From Plutella xylostella (Eukaryota; Arthropoda; Insecta; Lepidoptera; Plutellidae), in contig NC_063987.1 in assembly GCF_932276165.1 (NCBI RefSeq), forward strand, positions 310,001 to 374,000: a stretch of DNA of 64,000 nucleotides. The letters are read 5' to 3'. Position numbers and translations under genes: made by a program. The notes under the pieces are model-generated. The model was given only the letters and a program-made list of their open reading frames with translations. It searched no databases and was not told where the DNA came from. Below, piece after piece: positions 22,577-33,531 of the stretch. Position 1 is the stretch's first letter. Each line of letters opens with the position of its first letter.

Positions 22577-23130
22577 AAATATTATTATTATTATTATTAT
22601 AAATTCTTTATTGCACATAAAAACATTGTACAAAGGCGAACTTAATGCTAGTAGCATTCTCTACCAGTTAACCTTTGGTGATGTCGAGAAAGTGGTTGGT
22701 AGTGCGATAGGCTGAGAGGAGAGAAGTTATTTACTTTAATCGAGACACAGAGATATACTTACTTATACATAATAGCTATACAAATTATATACATACATAA
22801 TAAATATATTCCTACATTATATTATAATATACCTAATACATAATAATAATACAAAATATAATATAATATCATCATCATCAAATAAAACATATTAAAAATC
22901 AATTTTGTTGATCGTTCTGCACTTGGAGGTAGTGCTGACGAACTTTGGCTTTAAAGATGTCTATAGACTTTGTCTGCCGTATATGTAGCGGTAAACTGTT
23001 CCACAAGCGAACCGCTGTCACAGTGAATGAATCCGAATACCCTGCCGCATTATGCTCTGGGGTACGAAAGAGAAGGTTTCGACTTGACCGTTGAGATATA
23101 AACTTTGTCCCCCAAGGATTAGGGACTGTA
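22577..23130 (-). mobile_element. 5'-truncated CR1/jockey-like LINE relic
   Basis: The minus-strand frame ending at 22899-22901 reads RNLLFRTPEHNAAGYSDSFT, then VTAVRLWNSLP…SIDIFKAKVRQHYLQ. This is the C-terminal end of a CR1/jockey-type RT protein (RLWNSLP motif). Its 3' UTR contains AGCATTAAGTTCGCCTTTGT and a GTGCAATAAAGAATTT end with an (ATA)n tail at 22577-22600. No RT catalytic motif remains. Confidence 0.8.
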
Positions 23131-23384
23131 TTTGTTTGTGTGCGGTCGCAATGGCCGCTGTATGAAGCTTCACTACGCGAGTGCGAATGTTCTAGTTTAG
23201 AACTGTTTTTGTGGCTATAAATTCGTAATTGCGCAGTTTCTCTTAATGTAGATAGTTATGTTAAAGTTGCATTAGGGTAGCATTTTATTGGTGCTTGAGG
23301 TGACTGCACAGCATTATGCTGTAATTAGCCAAACATATTTTCATAAGATCTGCTTAAAATAATTTGGAATTCCTAATAAAACAT

Positions 23385-23396
23385 GCTCACATTATT
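23385..23396. repeat. SINE target-site duplication, left
   Basis: GCTCACATTATT, repeated at 23743-23754. Confidence 0.85.
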
Positions 23397-23742
23397 GGAG
23401 CGGTGGTAGCTCAGTCGGGTAAGCGCCCGCTTCTCACCCCAGAGATGTGGGTTCGCGGATCCCGGCGCTGACATGTACCAATGAGTTCGTTTAACTTAAG
23501 TAAAATGTATACCATCGCTCTTACGGTGAAGGAAAACATCGTGAGGAAACCTGACTGAATATCTAGATCTAGCACATCTAGATATGTGAACCCACCAACC
23601 CGCAGTGGACCAGCGTGGTGGGAAATGGTCCAAGCTTAGGAAGGCAGTTTAGACCTTGGGGACATGCACAAAGGTTCCACTCGAGAGAACCAGGTGCAGG
23701 TACTGACACCCCCACAGAGAATAGAATAGAATAGAATAGAAG
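23397..23742 (+). mobile_element. complete tRNA-derived SINE
   Basis: 346 bp between 12-bp duplications (GCTCACATTATT). The 5' head has pol III box A TAGCTCAGTCG (23407-23417) and a box-B-like GGTTCGCGGATCC (23449-23461). The body includes ACGGTGAAGGAAAACATCGT (GAGGAAACCTG follows), CCGCAGTGGACCAGCGTGGT and CCAGGTGCAGGTACTGACAC. The tail is (ATAGA)n. Truncated relatives lie at 11667 and 50057. It was probably mobilised by a LINE partner. It is not a tRNA gene, because there is no complete cloverleaf. Confidence 0.92.
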
Positions 23743-23754
23743 GCTCACATTATT
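23743..23754. repeat. SINE target-site duplication, right
   Basis: GCTCACATTATT, the copy following the (ATAGA)n tail. Confidence 0.85.
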
Positions 23755-24595
23755 TATGTAGCATGCAACTCACGCGGCTTTTTAACCAGAAGATTTACAA
23801 AAAAGAAGTGAATTTTATAGTATGATATTCTGTCAGTTCCTTGTTGTATCACTCGTAAAATTTCACTCTGTATATCGCAGGTCGTTGACTGTTCTCATGA
23901 GCCAGGATGCCTACTCAGTACTCACAGTCTAGGCTGCACTCACGGGGATTAGTGCTTATAGTGTATTGAACACACGGCAAGTGTGTTCATAACATTTTAA
24001 ATATCATATAATATTTGCCTTGATTAGTTCGCCTCTATTCTTCATAATTTATAATTAAAGTACTTATAACGGGATATGAAATGGAGTAAATCTTTTTACA
24101 GATTGGTTGATATGATATTGAGCTAAGACTGTGGATTAGAAATTCAGTTTAGTTTCAGTAACAGTTTACAAATACCTACAATGAAACATTTATAGCAACA
24201 AGCCTTATTTTAGGAAGCAAACTCATCCCGAAGATCATTTAGCGAGAAAGAAAAAGTTCAAAAAATAACCTAATCATTTTGTTAAACTTTACTTCGGTAC
24301 GTAACAAATAAAAATAAGTCACTAAATTGATTGAAACGATCGACAAAGCATCGATAGCCACGCGGCTTTGCTACAAATGTATCAATATCTGCGGCGGGCG
24401 GAGGGTGCCTTCAAATCAAGATTCCGGCCGAGTCCAGCCACACTCCATTTCAATAATGCAAACACACACTTCCCCCGCGGACATCGCTATACGACTAATA
24501 TAATACCACATTTGTACACTGGAGGACAAAAGTCCACAATATAATGGTAAGTAGGTATATTATACAAAAGACATTAAAAAAGCTCATTTCTGACC
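23755..24595. other. noncoding stretch, nothing recognised
   Basis: Intron 1 of Nkx6, without visible exon or repeat boundaries. Confidence 0.4.
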
Positions 24596-24690
24596 ATATG
24601 TTTTTTGGGGAAAGTTGTTCAGCTTGTTGACCAGTAGATTATGTGGTTAGTTTTTTCAGGAGCATGTAATTTTCACCCTGTATATCTTGG
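24596..24690. repeat. partial MITE related to the one at 14594
   Basis: TTATGTGGTTAGTTTTTTCA, GGAGCATGTAATTTTCACCC and TGTATATC parallel the right half of the 14594-14854 MITE. The left terminus is not clear. Confidence 0.4.
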
Positions 24691-27087
24691 ACTTTTTACA
24701 GTAGGTTAGGTATATCAATTATTGGTCGTATAAACGTTAGGGTGATATTGAACTGCAAGTGTTGCACTGGCACTGTCCTCCATTGTACAGTAGATCGGAT
24801 ATGGTTCTAACAGCAGTTGCGTTTGACGTCTGCATGTGTTCAGTTTTCAGGGTAGATTACAGTGGAAGTTTGGAAAACTAACTGTGGTCCAATGTAAAAA
24901 GTGATACGTTGCTACTGAAACTTTCTTAAAACAAATTTGTTATTATAGTGCTATACCTATATAATATTATAAATAACAACATACCAGCTTCCTGATACGA
25001 ATACTACCTAAGTCTATAAAGAGGTTTAAAACACCCATATAACTAAAAAAGTGTCCGTTCCAATGTGAGACTCACTACACGATCACCCGCCTAGCTCCCC
25101 GACCTACGGCACAAAAAGACGCGTCTGCTTATTTGTCAATTTCAATAGTTCCCGTCCAACTCGCGCTGAAGCGGGAGTTTTTGCAGCATATTGCTGCAGC
25201 TCCAATATCCGCTCATACATTATGCAGGCGGCGGGGCCGGGAGGGGGAGGGGGGGAGGACTCCATATTATCTGCCGGACGCGCAGTTTGCACGCTTTTGA
25301 TGCAGTTTGCCGGCTGTTCGGAACTCCCCACATTTTTACTGGACAGAGTTTGCGTGTGGGGTTCTCTTGAGGGTTGTGCCGTTTTCGTGGTATTTTTTTG
25401 TAATAGGTACTTAGTCTGTGTGTGCGAAAAATGCTCTGTTATTTATTCTACATTTGTAAATTTCTATGTGACAGAAGCTATCCAAGAATGGTACTTATTC
25501 CTCCACGGTATAACGCAACGCTCATCTCATTTAATCAAAAGTTATTAAACTCGCGGCCCGCGCCTAAACCACACAGTTTAATTTAATTTAATCAGCCAAC
25601 CCGCCGTAACGACTTCAAAAAATAATGGCTCAGTCCTTCGGGACAGGAGGCTGTGACAAAACCGGTTATACGAGGAGCAGTAAAACACCAAATAACAATT
25701 ATAGGACCCTCCGGCGGAGGGGAATCTCGACAGCTTTTGCTCCTGCCGCGGAAGGACTCAAAATCAAACCTTGCGGTATTTGTATTAGAGTTTGCATTGG
25801 TGGAGAGTGTGAAGTGCGTAATCGGATGGTGAGAGTAGGCGCCTGACCGCAGTGAACCCTTTTACAGCGGATCCTTAAGGTTTAAGGTTTACAAGGGATT
25901 TAAAGCGGTTGACGATTTCCGAGCAATCTGAGCGGCCGGTACTGATAGTGTTGTTAACGAAAAGTTTGTAATACATTTAGTAATATTTTATAGTAAATTA
26001 TTTTTTATTAATTATGAAGTTAGACGGCAAAACGTAATTATTAGCAATAACTTAATCATGTCTGTTATGATTATACCTAATTCTGTATTTGTCAGATTCT
26101 ACACTGAGTTAAATAAAATGATCCGTGAAATAGACTTTAAAATGTAGGTAAACTGTGTATATGAAATTTAATAGCACTATTTAAAATGTTTTTATAAAAT
26201 CAAGTAGGTAATTATATGAATAAACAAAAGCAATCCCACATAGCACTTGACAATATTGTAATATCTTGAGAGCCCTTTACAGCAGCTTTACAGAAACCAA
26301 CAACAATTAGTCCCCCCCCCCGCCCCGTCCCGTCCCGTCCCATCCGACACATCGTTAGAGGGGCGCAATCTGAGCCACTGCAACCCTTCCGAGGTACACT
26401 TTCTAGTCTGAGACCCATAGGAGATAGGGATTGATACCATTAAGTTATATTTAATAACGTATAAGTGATGTTAAAAACCTCAACAATTATTAAAGGTTAT
26501 GTTTTTCCACGGCTGGATCCGGGTCACCTCTACCCACTCCATAAGTGGCTATTCTTTAATGTAACTACATAATGTACTTCGTGGCAGGGACCGACAATGT
26601 TGACGGATTAAATATGCCGCATTTTGTGTGGTAGACAAGTAGGTATAAAACTGTATGAAGCTGACCTTAGCATAGCTGATGAGAAATGACAATGAAAAAT
26701 ATTACACAACCCTCATAATAGTAAAATCAGAACAGTCGACTGGTGAATTCCGCAGGCGCGTGCGTGCGGTCCCTCATTCTCTAACGAGCAGCGAACTGGG
26801 ACCTGCTCTCATTTGTACAGAGGTGAGGGAGGGGCTAGGGCGAGAGGGGTGGTGTTAGTTATTGTGTACTAATAAAGAATGTCTATCTACCCACTTACGA
26901 GCTTTTTGAGATTATTTGTTTATTGGATAGTAAATATCCTGATCTCCGGTCAAAATTTTTAATATACTTAGGTATTTTTGTATTTTTGTAATTACCCGGG
27001 AATTAATGGCTATTACAGGGTAATTTATAATTTTCAAATGAGGCTGTAACGAAGACCGAGTTCTAAGGATTCCGGCTGTGACTAAAT
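24691..27087. other. noncoding stretch with G-rich clusters
   Basis: G-quadruplex-type run at 25233-25258 (GGGGCCGGGAGGGGGAGGGG…). C-run at 26311-26340 with CCCGT repeats. No exon is recognised. Confidence 0.45.
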
Positions 27088-27144
27088 CATAGAATAACGT
27101 GTACTAGTACTACTAACGAGTACTACTGTACTTGTTATTCTATG
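27088..27144. repeat. small imperfect inverted repeat
   Basis: CATAGAATAACGTGTACTAG pairs with the later GTACTTGTTATTCTATG around a centre rich in TAC and AGTAC. It is a compact hairpin of about 57 bp with no coding content. Confidence 0.6.
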
Positions 27145-29583
27145 GACTAAATCATCACAACTTCCACAGCTCTTTATTTATTATGCGCGATACAATACAA
27201 TACGCTATAGTGCTCCTATCCAGAACTATCCTCAGTTACTTGATGCCAAAATTCAGCCCCTGAAATATACACCTAAAAGCTTTCTTACATACGTGCCCAG
27301 CCCCTAAAACATACAGAATGTTGCGAATTATACAGGATGATCGAATGAAACACCTTGAGGTTCACATTATCATAACACGCGCGATGTTGTACCGATGTTA
27401 TTCGCAGTCTGCGCTGTGTATGATACATATTAATACATCTTGTTACCGCCTTGTATCCTTGTATCCTGTTCTTATTCATGTGTTTATGATATTTGCTCCA
27501 TATTGTATTATTATAAGCGTATGCGGTATAGTATACACCCACTACTTTAGCTTTTAACAAATTTCGAATTTCGAATGGTATATTAATTAATTATATTAGC
27601 ATGTACAAGGTATCAATTGGTTCTACCTTTCCTCTCTGTAAATGATGGTGGGTTGAAATAAGGAGCTCCGTAAATAGTTTGTCAATAAGGACATACCTAA
27701 CCTGTTCCCCTTGCCGCCCCCTGCAGCGGGGGCGCGGGGGCGGCAAGGAGGGGGGGCGCGACCGCGGGCGCGAGCTGCGGTCTGGAGGGGAACTCGACAA
27801 AATGGCGCCCAACACTTACTTATATTTTGTTTCTCCAAGTACAGTAGGGGTGGGACGGTAGTAGTAGTAAAGACGAAGATGTAGCCGAAGATACGGTTTC
27901 ATATTCATCATCATCTCTGATCCTTCCAAAGGGCATGTACCCGACATACTGAACCACATTCTTTATGTTTTCTGTTACAGGTATTTATTAAATGGAGGCA
28001 TACCTAGGCGTTTGGTAAGTTCATTATAGTATTCTTATCGCAATACTGTATCTAGATCGCAGGATGTTGACGATGATCCGTCGATCATGGGCTGGCGTAC
28101 CGTGCATCATCATATTATTATGCCTGCTCCATCATCTTACCAGTTGTTACTGACATACCGAACCAGTACTTATCTGCGAGTCATAGCAAGTTAAATAGCT
28201 GAATTTTGAGCCTTAATACTTCACGTGACCTTGTCTTTGCACCCGAGAGGGCCGAAAGCACAAAGTTTAGCCGAAGACCTACGTCTTGTCTCCGCCCTAC
28301 GATTGCGGCTAAGTGTAAACATGAGTCTGTTAATTGTCGTACACGAGCACTTGGAGTTGCGTGTTCTTTCGGGATTCCGCAACTTTCTGCCGTAATATAG
28401 GAGTTACAACTTGGGACTATGTGCGTAGATATTTGTACATAGGTGTAGGTGGTAGGCCTCAGTGTAAGGTCACGAAGTTAGAATTATGTTGAGACTCGCA
28501 GCATTTTCACGGATATACCTTTGTAAGATATTATGCTGTCTTTATTATGATTAGATACCTACTCTACGTATGTTTAACATGGTCATAACTTTTTAGATTT
28601 ATTGAAATTTTCTAGATGAACTAGGTTCTACCTGATGCTTAAAATAAGCAGGTAAACGATGTTCTCAGGTAACAAGAAATTTAAGTAAATTATGAATTTG
28701 AATCCCCCAAATAAAGGCATTATTAATTAAGATTAAGTACATTTGAATCAAGAATCTCTCTCAAAAACAATTCAGCGAACATTTAAAAGATTGCGGTTCA
28801 CTCCCGTCGCGCCCACAGTCTGATCACCGCACGTGCGATAATAAACACATCGCGGCGGCGTGTGTCGTGTAATGTGTTGTGTGATGGCGTCTTCATCGCT
28901 ACGTGCCGCGGCGGAGACGGTACGTCTACTACGGCTTACAGACTGAGCTAGGTGGTACGTGGAAATAAGGAAGATGTGCTTATCAATACGTTGTTTTATG
29001 TGTGTTCATGTGGCTAATGCTGTACCTTTTTAACTGATATGTATATCCATACATAATACTATTTAAACATAAAACATACTAGGCTATAAAATATACTATA
29101 TTTAGGCTGGGTATGCGGTATGCCTCGATTGAGGCTGACATAAAATCGTAACTACCAACCTTTTACCGGAAATATTATCATACTCACCTATAATTTAAAT
29201 ACAGTACCTACTGAATTAAAAAAATAGAATTTATTAACTTGCCTCTACTTTGTTAAAGTTGTAATATTCAACAAAACTCGAATACCAATAGCGAACTATT
29301 GAAACAAACAAATATAGATACTAAATTATCTAAGCTTGCCTAATTCAAACACATGAACAGCGAACATTCGCCATCTGAGCAATAAATCAAAGCGAACAAA
29401 ATTAATAACGGCGGAGCAGATAACCGGTGGAGTGCTGCAGTATGTCACAGTTTGCCGACACCCAATAATACTAGTCGCAGTACAAACAATACACGTTACA
29501 CACTCGTGATATGGAGCTGATACCGCGGCGCGGCGCACCTGTGAGTGTGATGTGAGACATGTGTTGTAGATGTCTTGTGCGAG
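27145..29583. other. noncoding stretch with a G-rich island
   Basis: GCGGGGGCGCGGGGGCGGC, followed by a GGGGGGG run, at 27726-27756 forms a strong G-run cluster. A CG-rich patch lies near 28800-28940. No exon was recognised. Confidence 0.4.
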
Positions 29584-29745
29584 ACTGATGTCATGTAGGT
29601 AATATTATAATGATATATATTGTGTTGTAGTTTAACACTGATGTCATGTAGGTAATATTATAATGATATATATTGTGTTGTAGTTTAACACTGATGTCAT
29701 GTAGTTTCATGTAATATTATAATGTTATATTGTGTAATAGTATTT
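29584..29745 (+). repeat. 53-bp tandem duplication
   Basis: The unit starting ACTGATGTCATGTAGGTAAT is repeated exactly at 29584 and 29637, with a diverged third copy from 29690. Confidence 0.9.
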
Positions 29746-29860
29746 TATATGATATATAATATAATAGTCGGTTAGTATAATGATTTCGTTTTGATTGATC
29801 GATTTGTATTGAATCATTAATTAAATTATCTAAATTTTAACGCAAGTAGTATTCGGACTA

Positions 29861-29960
29861 TTTTTATTTATTTATTTATTTAATTCTTTATTGTACAAAT
29901 ATTTTAAAGGCAGATCTACCAAAAAACTAAAATACTGATGCTCTACTAGATGGATAGAAT
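29861..29960 (-). repeat. LINE 3'-end fragment with (TAAA)n tail
   Basis: TTTATTTATTTATTTA on the plus strand is followed by ATTCTTTATTGTACAAA, which on the minus strand is a LINE 3' end with an AATAAAGAAT signal and (TAAA)n tail. Confidence 0.55.
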
Positions 29961-31407
29961 ACCTAGCTATGTTCACGTGACCCCTGATTCAGAGCAGTTG
30001 TGTTATTGATTCCGCGTGGTGGCAGTTGGTTTGATCACAGTAGGTACATAGGTAAGTAAAGTACACTTTCTGTTAGGTTGTCTATATTGAGTAAGGTAAA
30101 ATGATTGTTTCAAATTATAAACCTGCTTATAAACTTTGTAATTAACTAATCAGGTAATAAGTTTTTTTTTTACTTTACGAGCAGATACCTCATATTATTA
30201 TTTATTATTTTGTATTCTACCAGTAATGTATGAATTATCCAAAGTCCGAACTATATTGATAAATCAGGTAAAAGCTTAATTAAATAAGGCAAAAAATATT
30301 CTTTATCAATTCCTATTAAATTAAAACCAAGCAATCCGCATTTTCATATTTCCCTAAGAACATAAAATCTGCAAAAGGTACTTATTTTTTTGACACGTTA
30401 TTATAAAAAAGTGTTCAGAGTGCTTTGGCGTTGGGAAGAGCCCGCACGTAGAGTGCGCTGTAGGTAATTAGTGCGGGAGCGGGCGCACATTATTATTATT
30501 ATTACAATTCTTCTTAAAGCATTATTATTCATGCTCCTATTTAAATGAAGCAGCGCGAGCGAATATAATACAATGTTCCGCAGCTCTCCGCTTTTTAATG
30601 AAAACTTCGCCAATAAACCATTGTTTTAAGAGGCATGTTTCCAAAGAGATTGCGGAAACGTGAAGTTACTGATTTTTGCTTTCAGAATATAGATTGACAC
30701 TACTTCTATTTGTGTAACTAAAAATCTTAGGTCAATCAAGAGCCAGAATCTGCTTTGTTAAATAAAACGAGGTACTTATATGAAAATTTAAACAGATTGT
30801 ACACCCTTAAGGGTAGAATATAGCTGACCTCTATTGTAACGAACATCATTGTAATTACCTATATTCAAGCAAATAAATATCTTTTTCTTTATCTTTATCT
30901 TTAGATTATTTACACACAATAATAACACAATTTAATAACAGTACCTACCAACATTGGCAACTTCCTAAACGACTCAATGAAATTCAATAATCGAATCCGG
31001 GGTGCGTTCGAATACTCATCGCACGTCCAAGTTGGCAGCATATGCGTGGCTGTCCGCGCCGGGTCCAAGCCCGCGGCAATTAAAAAAATATGTCGACATT
31101 CGACCGCGGCGCCTTATTGCGCTATTAAATTCCGGACGCTAAATTGGTTCGGGATACGATGTGCGAACTGCGCGACGACTGTGTTATTATTCTGAGTTCT
31201 ATTGTTTCTGATCGTTGTGTTATAAGTGCGAATTAATGTTGTATTAAATTAATATATTGTGTCCATGAAAGCATGTACCTATATGGATCAATCTAAACAG
31301 GCTAATAGAAGATATATTTTTTTTAAGTAGGTACCTACGTACTTCATTCATTCATTACTGTCTGACTGGTATTGAAAGTGAAAAACGTTATGGCACGATA
31401 AGTATGA
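29961..31407. other. noncoding stretch, nothing firmly recognised
   Basis: AATAAATATCTTTTTCTTTA with a TCTTTATCTTTA run near 30870-30904 looks like a LINE tail, but the body is not identifiable. No exon was seen. Confidence 0.4.
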
Positions 31408-31415
31408 GGCGTAAG
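31408..31415. repeat. hAT target-site duplication, left
   Basis: GGCGTAAG, repeated at 32569-32576. Confidence 0.85.
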
Positions 31416-32568
31416 TAGGGTTTCGTTCCCGTGTTCCCGGGAATTCCCGGGAAATTTGTCCTTCCCGGAACCGGGAAAAAAATAGCATACCCGGGAATTC
31501 CCGCGTTTGATTTTTAATCGATTCTATGCTATATTTTCATCTTTATTTATCTGTTTTTCCTACCTTAACCAGAAAAAAAAATTCGGCAGGCTTGTCGTCT
31601 ACGATCATAAACTCGGTTTTGTTGTAAATTATTGGAAAATCATACGTGTTATTGTTTTCGCGCAGCTTCATTGCAAAGATAAATGACTCATCTACATCAC
31701 CTTATTTCACCTCTTCCTGATTCAATATTTTCATCTTTATTTATCTGTTGGTCCTACCGCCTACCTAAAACCAAACAATTGATCGGCTTTTACATATGTG
31801 ACCAAAGAGTATGTATTGTAAAAGCTAAAGCTAGTGTGACGCCTGTAATTTTTTTATGTTCCCGTTTTGTGCCCGCGTTTATTTTTATAAAATTACTAAT
31901 GCATAGAGAAAACCAAAATAAGAAGTAGGTTGAGCGATAAATCGTTGAATGAATAAATTTTTCTAAAACATTACCTCAAATGTAATTATTTTTCTATTCT
32001 AATTTATATACAGGGTGTTGCAAAAAGGGTATACTAAGCCAAAACCTACATGTGCAGCATGTTATATCTAAGCCCGAAACTGAAATCAAAATTTGAAAAT
32101 TCGCGAAATTTTTTTTTCATTTTCTATAGAAACTTTGTTGGTCACGTGACTTTCACTATGGATTTTTTTTTTCTTGAATTTCCGAATTCTGATTTCAGTT
32201 TCGGGCTTAGATATAACATGCTGCACATGTAGGTTTCGGCGTAGTATACCAATTTTGCAACACCCTGTATAGGTATGTCATAATAATACTATTTTCAAAC
32301 TGTTAATTATAATTCCTTTGTTATTGTTTAATTAACAATTAAGAAAAACAAATGATTTGGCATGTAAAACAAATCATTATAATTTCGGTTGTTTATCTGA
32401 CTGTTGCTTTTTTCTACCTATACGAATGATAAAAGTATATTTGATTTAATTATAAGTGTTTTAATAGACTTTTAATACCCGAAAATAGCAAAACCAAGCA
32501 TTAAAAATAAATTCCCGTTTCCCGGGAATTCCCGGGAACAGAAAAAAGTCGGGAAAAACGAAACCCTA
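31416..32568. mobile_element. non-autonomous hAT element, 1153 bp
   Basis: Flanked by the perfect 8-bp duplication GGCGTAAG, the hallmark length for hAT transposons. The terminal inverted repeats are TAGGGTTTCGTT…AACGAAACCCTA. Just inside both ends lies TTCCCGGGAATTCCCGGGAA, itself a double palindrome (31436-31455 and at about 32519-32538). No transposase frame is present. The 81-codon frame at 31683-31928 has no recognisable domain. A second, smaller MITE is nested inside at 32009-32269. Confidence 0.88.
32009..32269. mobile_element. MITE nested in the hAT element
   Basis: The termini TACAGGGTGTTGCAAAA and TTTTGCAACACCCTGTA continue as a long inverted repeat (CCTACATGTGCAGCATGTTA, TATCTAAGCCCGAAACTGAA and their complements), so nearly the whole 261 bp folds back. 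The flanking TA on both sides fits a TA target. Confidence 0.85.
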
Positions 32569-32576
32569 GGCGTAAG
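32569..32576. repeat. hAT target-site duplication, right
   Basis: GGCGTAAG immediately after the right terminus. Confidence 0.85.
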
Positions 32577-33399
32577 TCATTGTTGGGGTTAATTAATACA
32601 TGTAACTATTTCTTAACTGCAACGATGACACTATTATCTTTATATTATTTTTTTTTTTTGCAACAAAATTATTATTTGGCTCTAATTTTATATGTATTTT
32701 TAGCTACAGAAGAGTCTCTGAAATGTTTTTGGGCAAGATCTCAATTTTTATTTACTGTCAAACAATCTTTCATCCTTTAATTTTAACAATATATTTAGCA
32801 GTACACAGGCTTAAGGCGGTTATATTATGCACAGACAGTGGAAAAAAAAACAGCTTTATCATCTTCACTACTTTGGTGTATTCCCAAAAAGTTACTATGT
32901 ATAAAATTGAATTAACTGAATTTAAAAACTCATGACTACCACTAGGAAATAGTAGTAGTTAGTTTGGCTATAATAGCTTTTCTAGAGTATTCTTATTCTA
33001 AGTTTGACGTTAATTCCTTCACCCCGTTATAGGTAGACGCCGTTGTTTCTGCCGGGTACTAAATGAGTGGCTTTAAATATTATTAAATTGGATCCGGTTC
33101 ATTTATTCCCGAAGGGTTGCGTTTTATTTTGTTACGGAAAGTCAAATAATACTTTTGTGTTTGTGGAGGTAGGCAAATTTACAAAAGGTGAGAATTTGTC
33201 AGTGCACGATGCGCCTCTTGCAGACCATTTTAGCTGACACACAGCACAAGTGACATGAATAGACACTCTGGTATCTCAAAATTTAACGACGTGTTTGAAA
33301 ACAAAATGCTTTTACAGCAGACCAGCAGTGCTGCCAAACACTCAATTGCACATTCGAGTACACAATAATATAATCATCATATAGAGCTTTAACTGGTTA
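32577..33399. other. noncoding stretch, nothing recognised
   Basis: AT-rich intronic DNA without a recognisable exon. Confidence 0.4.
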
Positions 33400-33531
33400 C
33401 GTTGTACAGAGTACATAATTATAAGAAAGAGTATTGTATTTGCATCAAAACAGAAAAAACTAGTTTAAAATTAACAGAACAAAAAGGCAACTTTATTGCC
33501 TATAGCAATCTCTTGGATGGAAGAGAGGGTT
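33400..33531 (-). repeat. jockey-like LINE 3'-end fragment
   Basis: On the minus strand: CCATCCAAGAGATTGCTATA, GGCAATAAAGTTGCC and later TGCAAATACAATACTC. This matches the 3' UTR type seen on the plus strand at 49060-49229 (ATCCAAAGGTTGTCTGG, AGCAATAAGGCCGCC). Confidence 0.6.

Noticed and set aside
23397..23470. Functional tRNA gene
   Set aside because: Box A and a box-B-like sequence are present, but the cloverleaf is incomplete and the unit continues as a SINE with an (ATAGA)n tail and a 12-bp target duplication.
31683..31928. 81-codon frame as a hAT transposase remnant
   Set aside because: No RNase-H-like or BED-type residues are visible. It shows no similarity I can recognise to hAT transposases.
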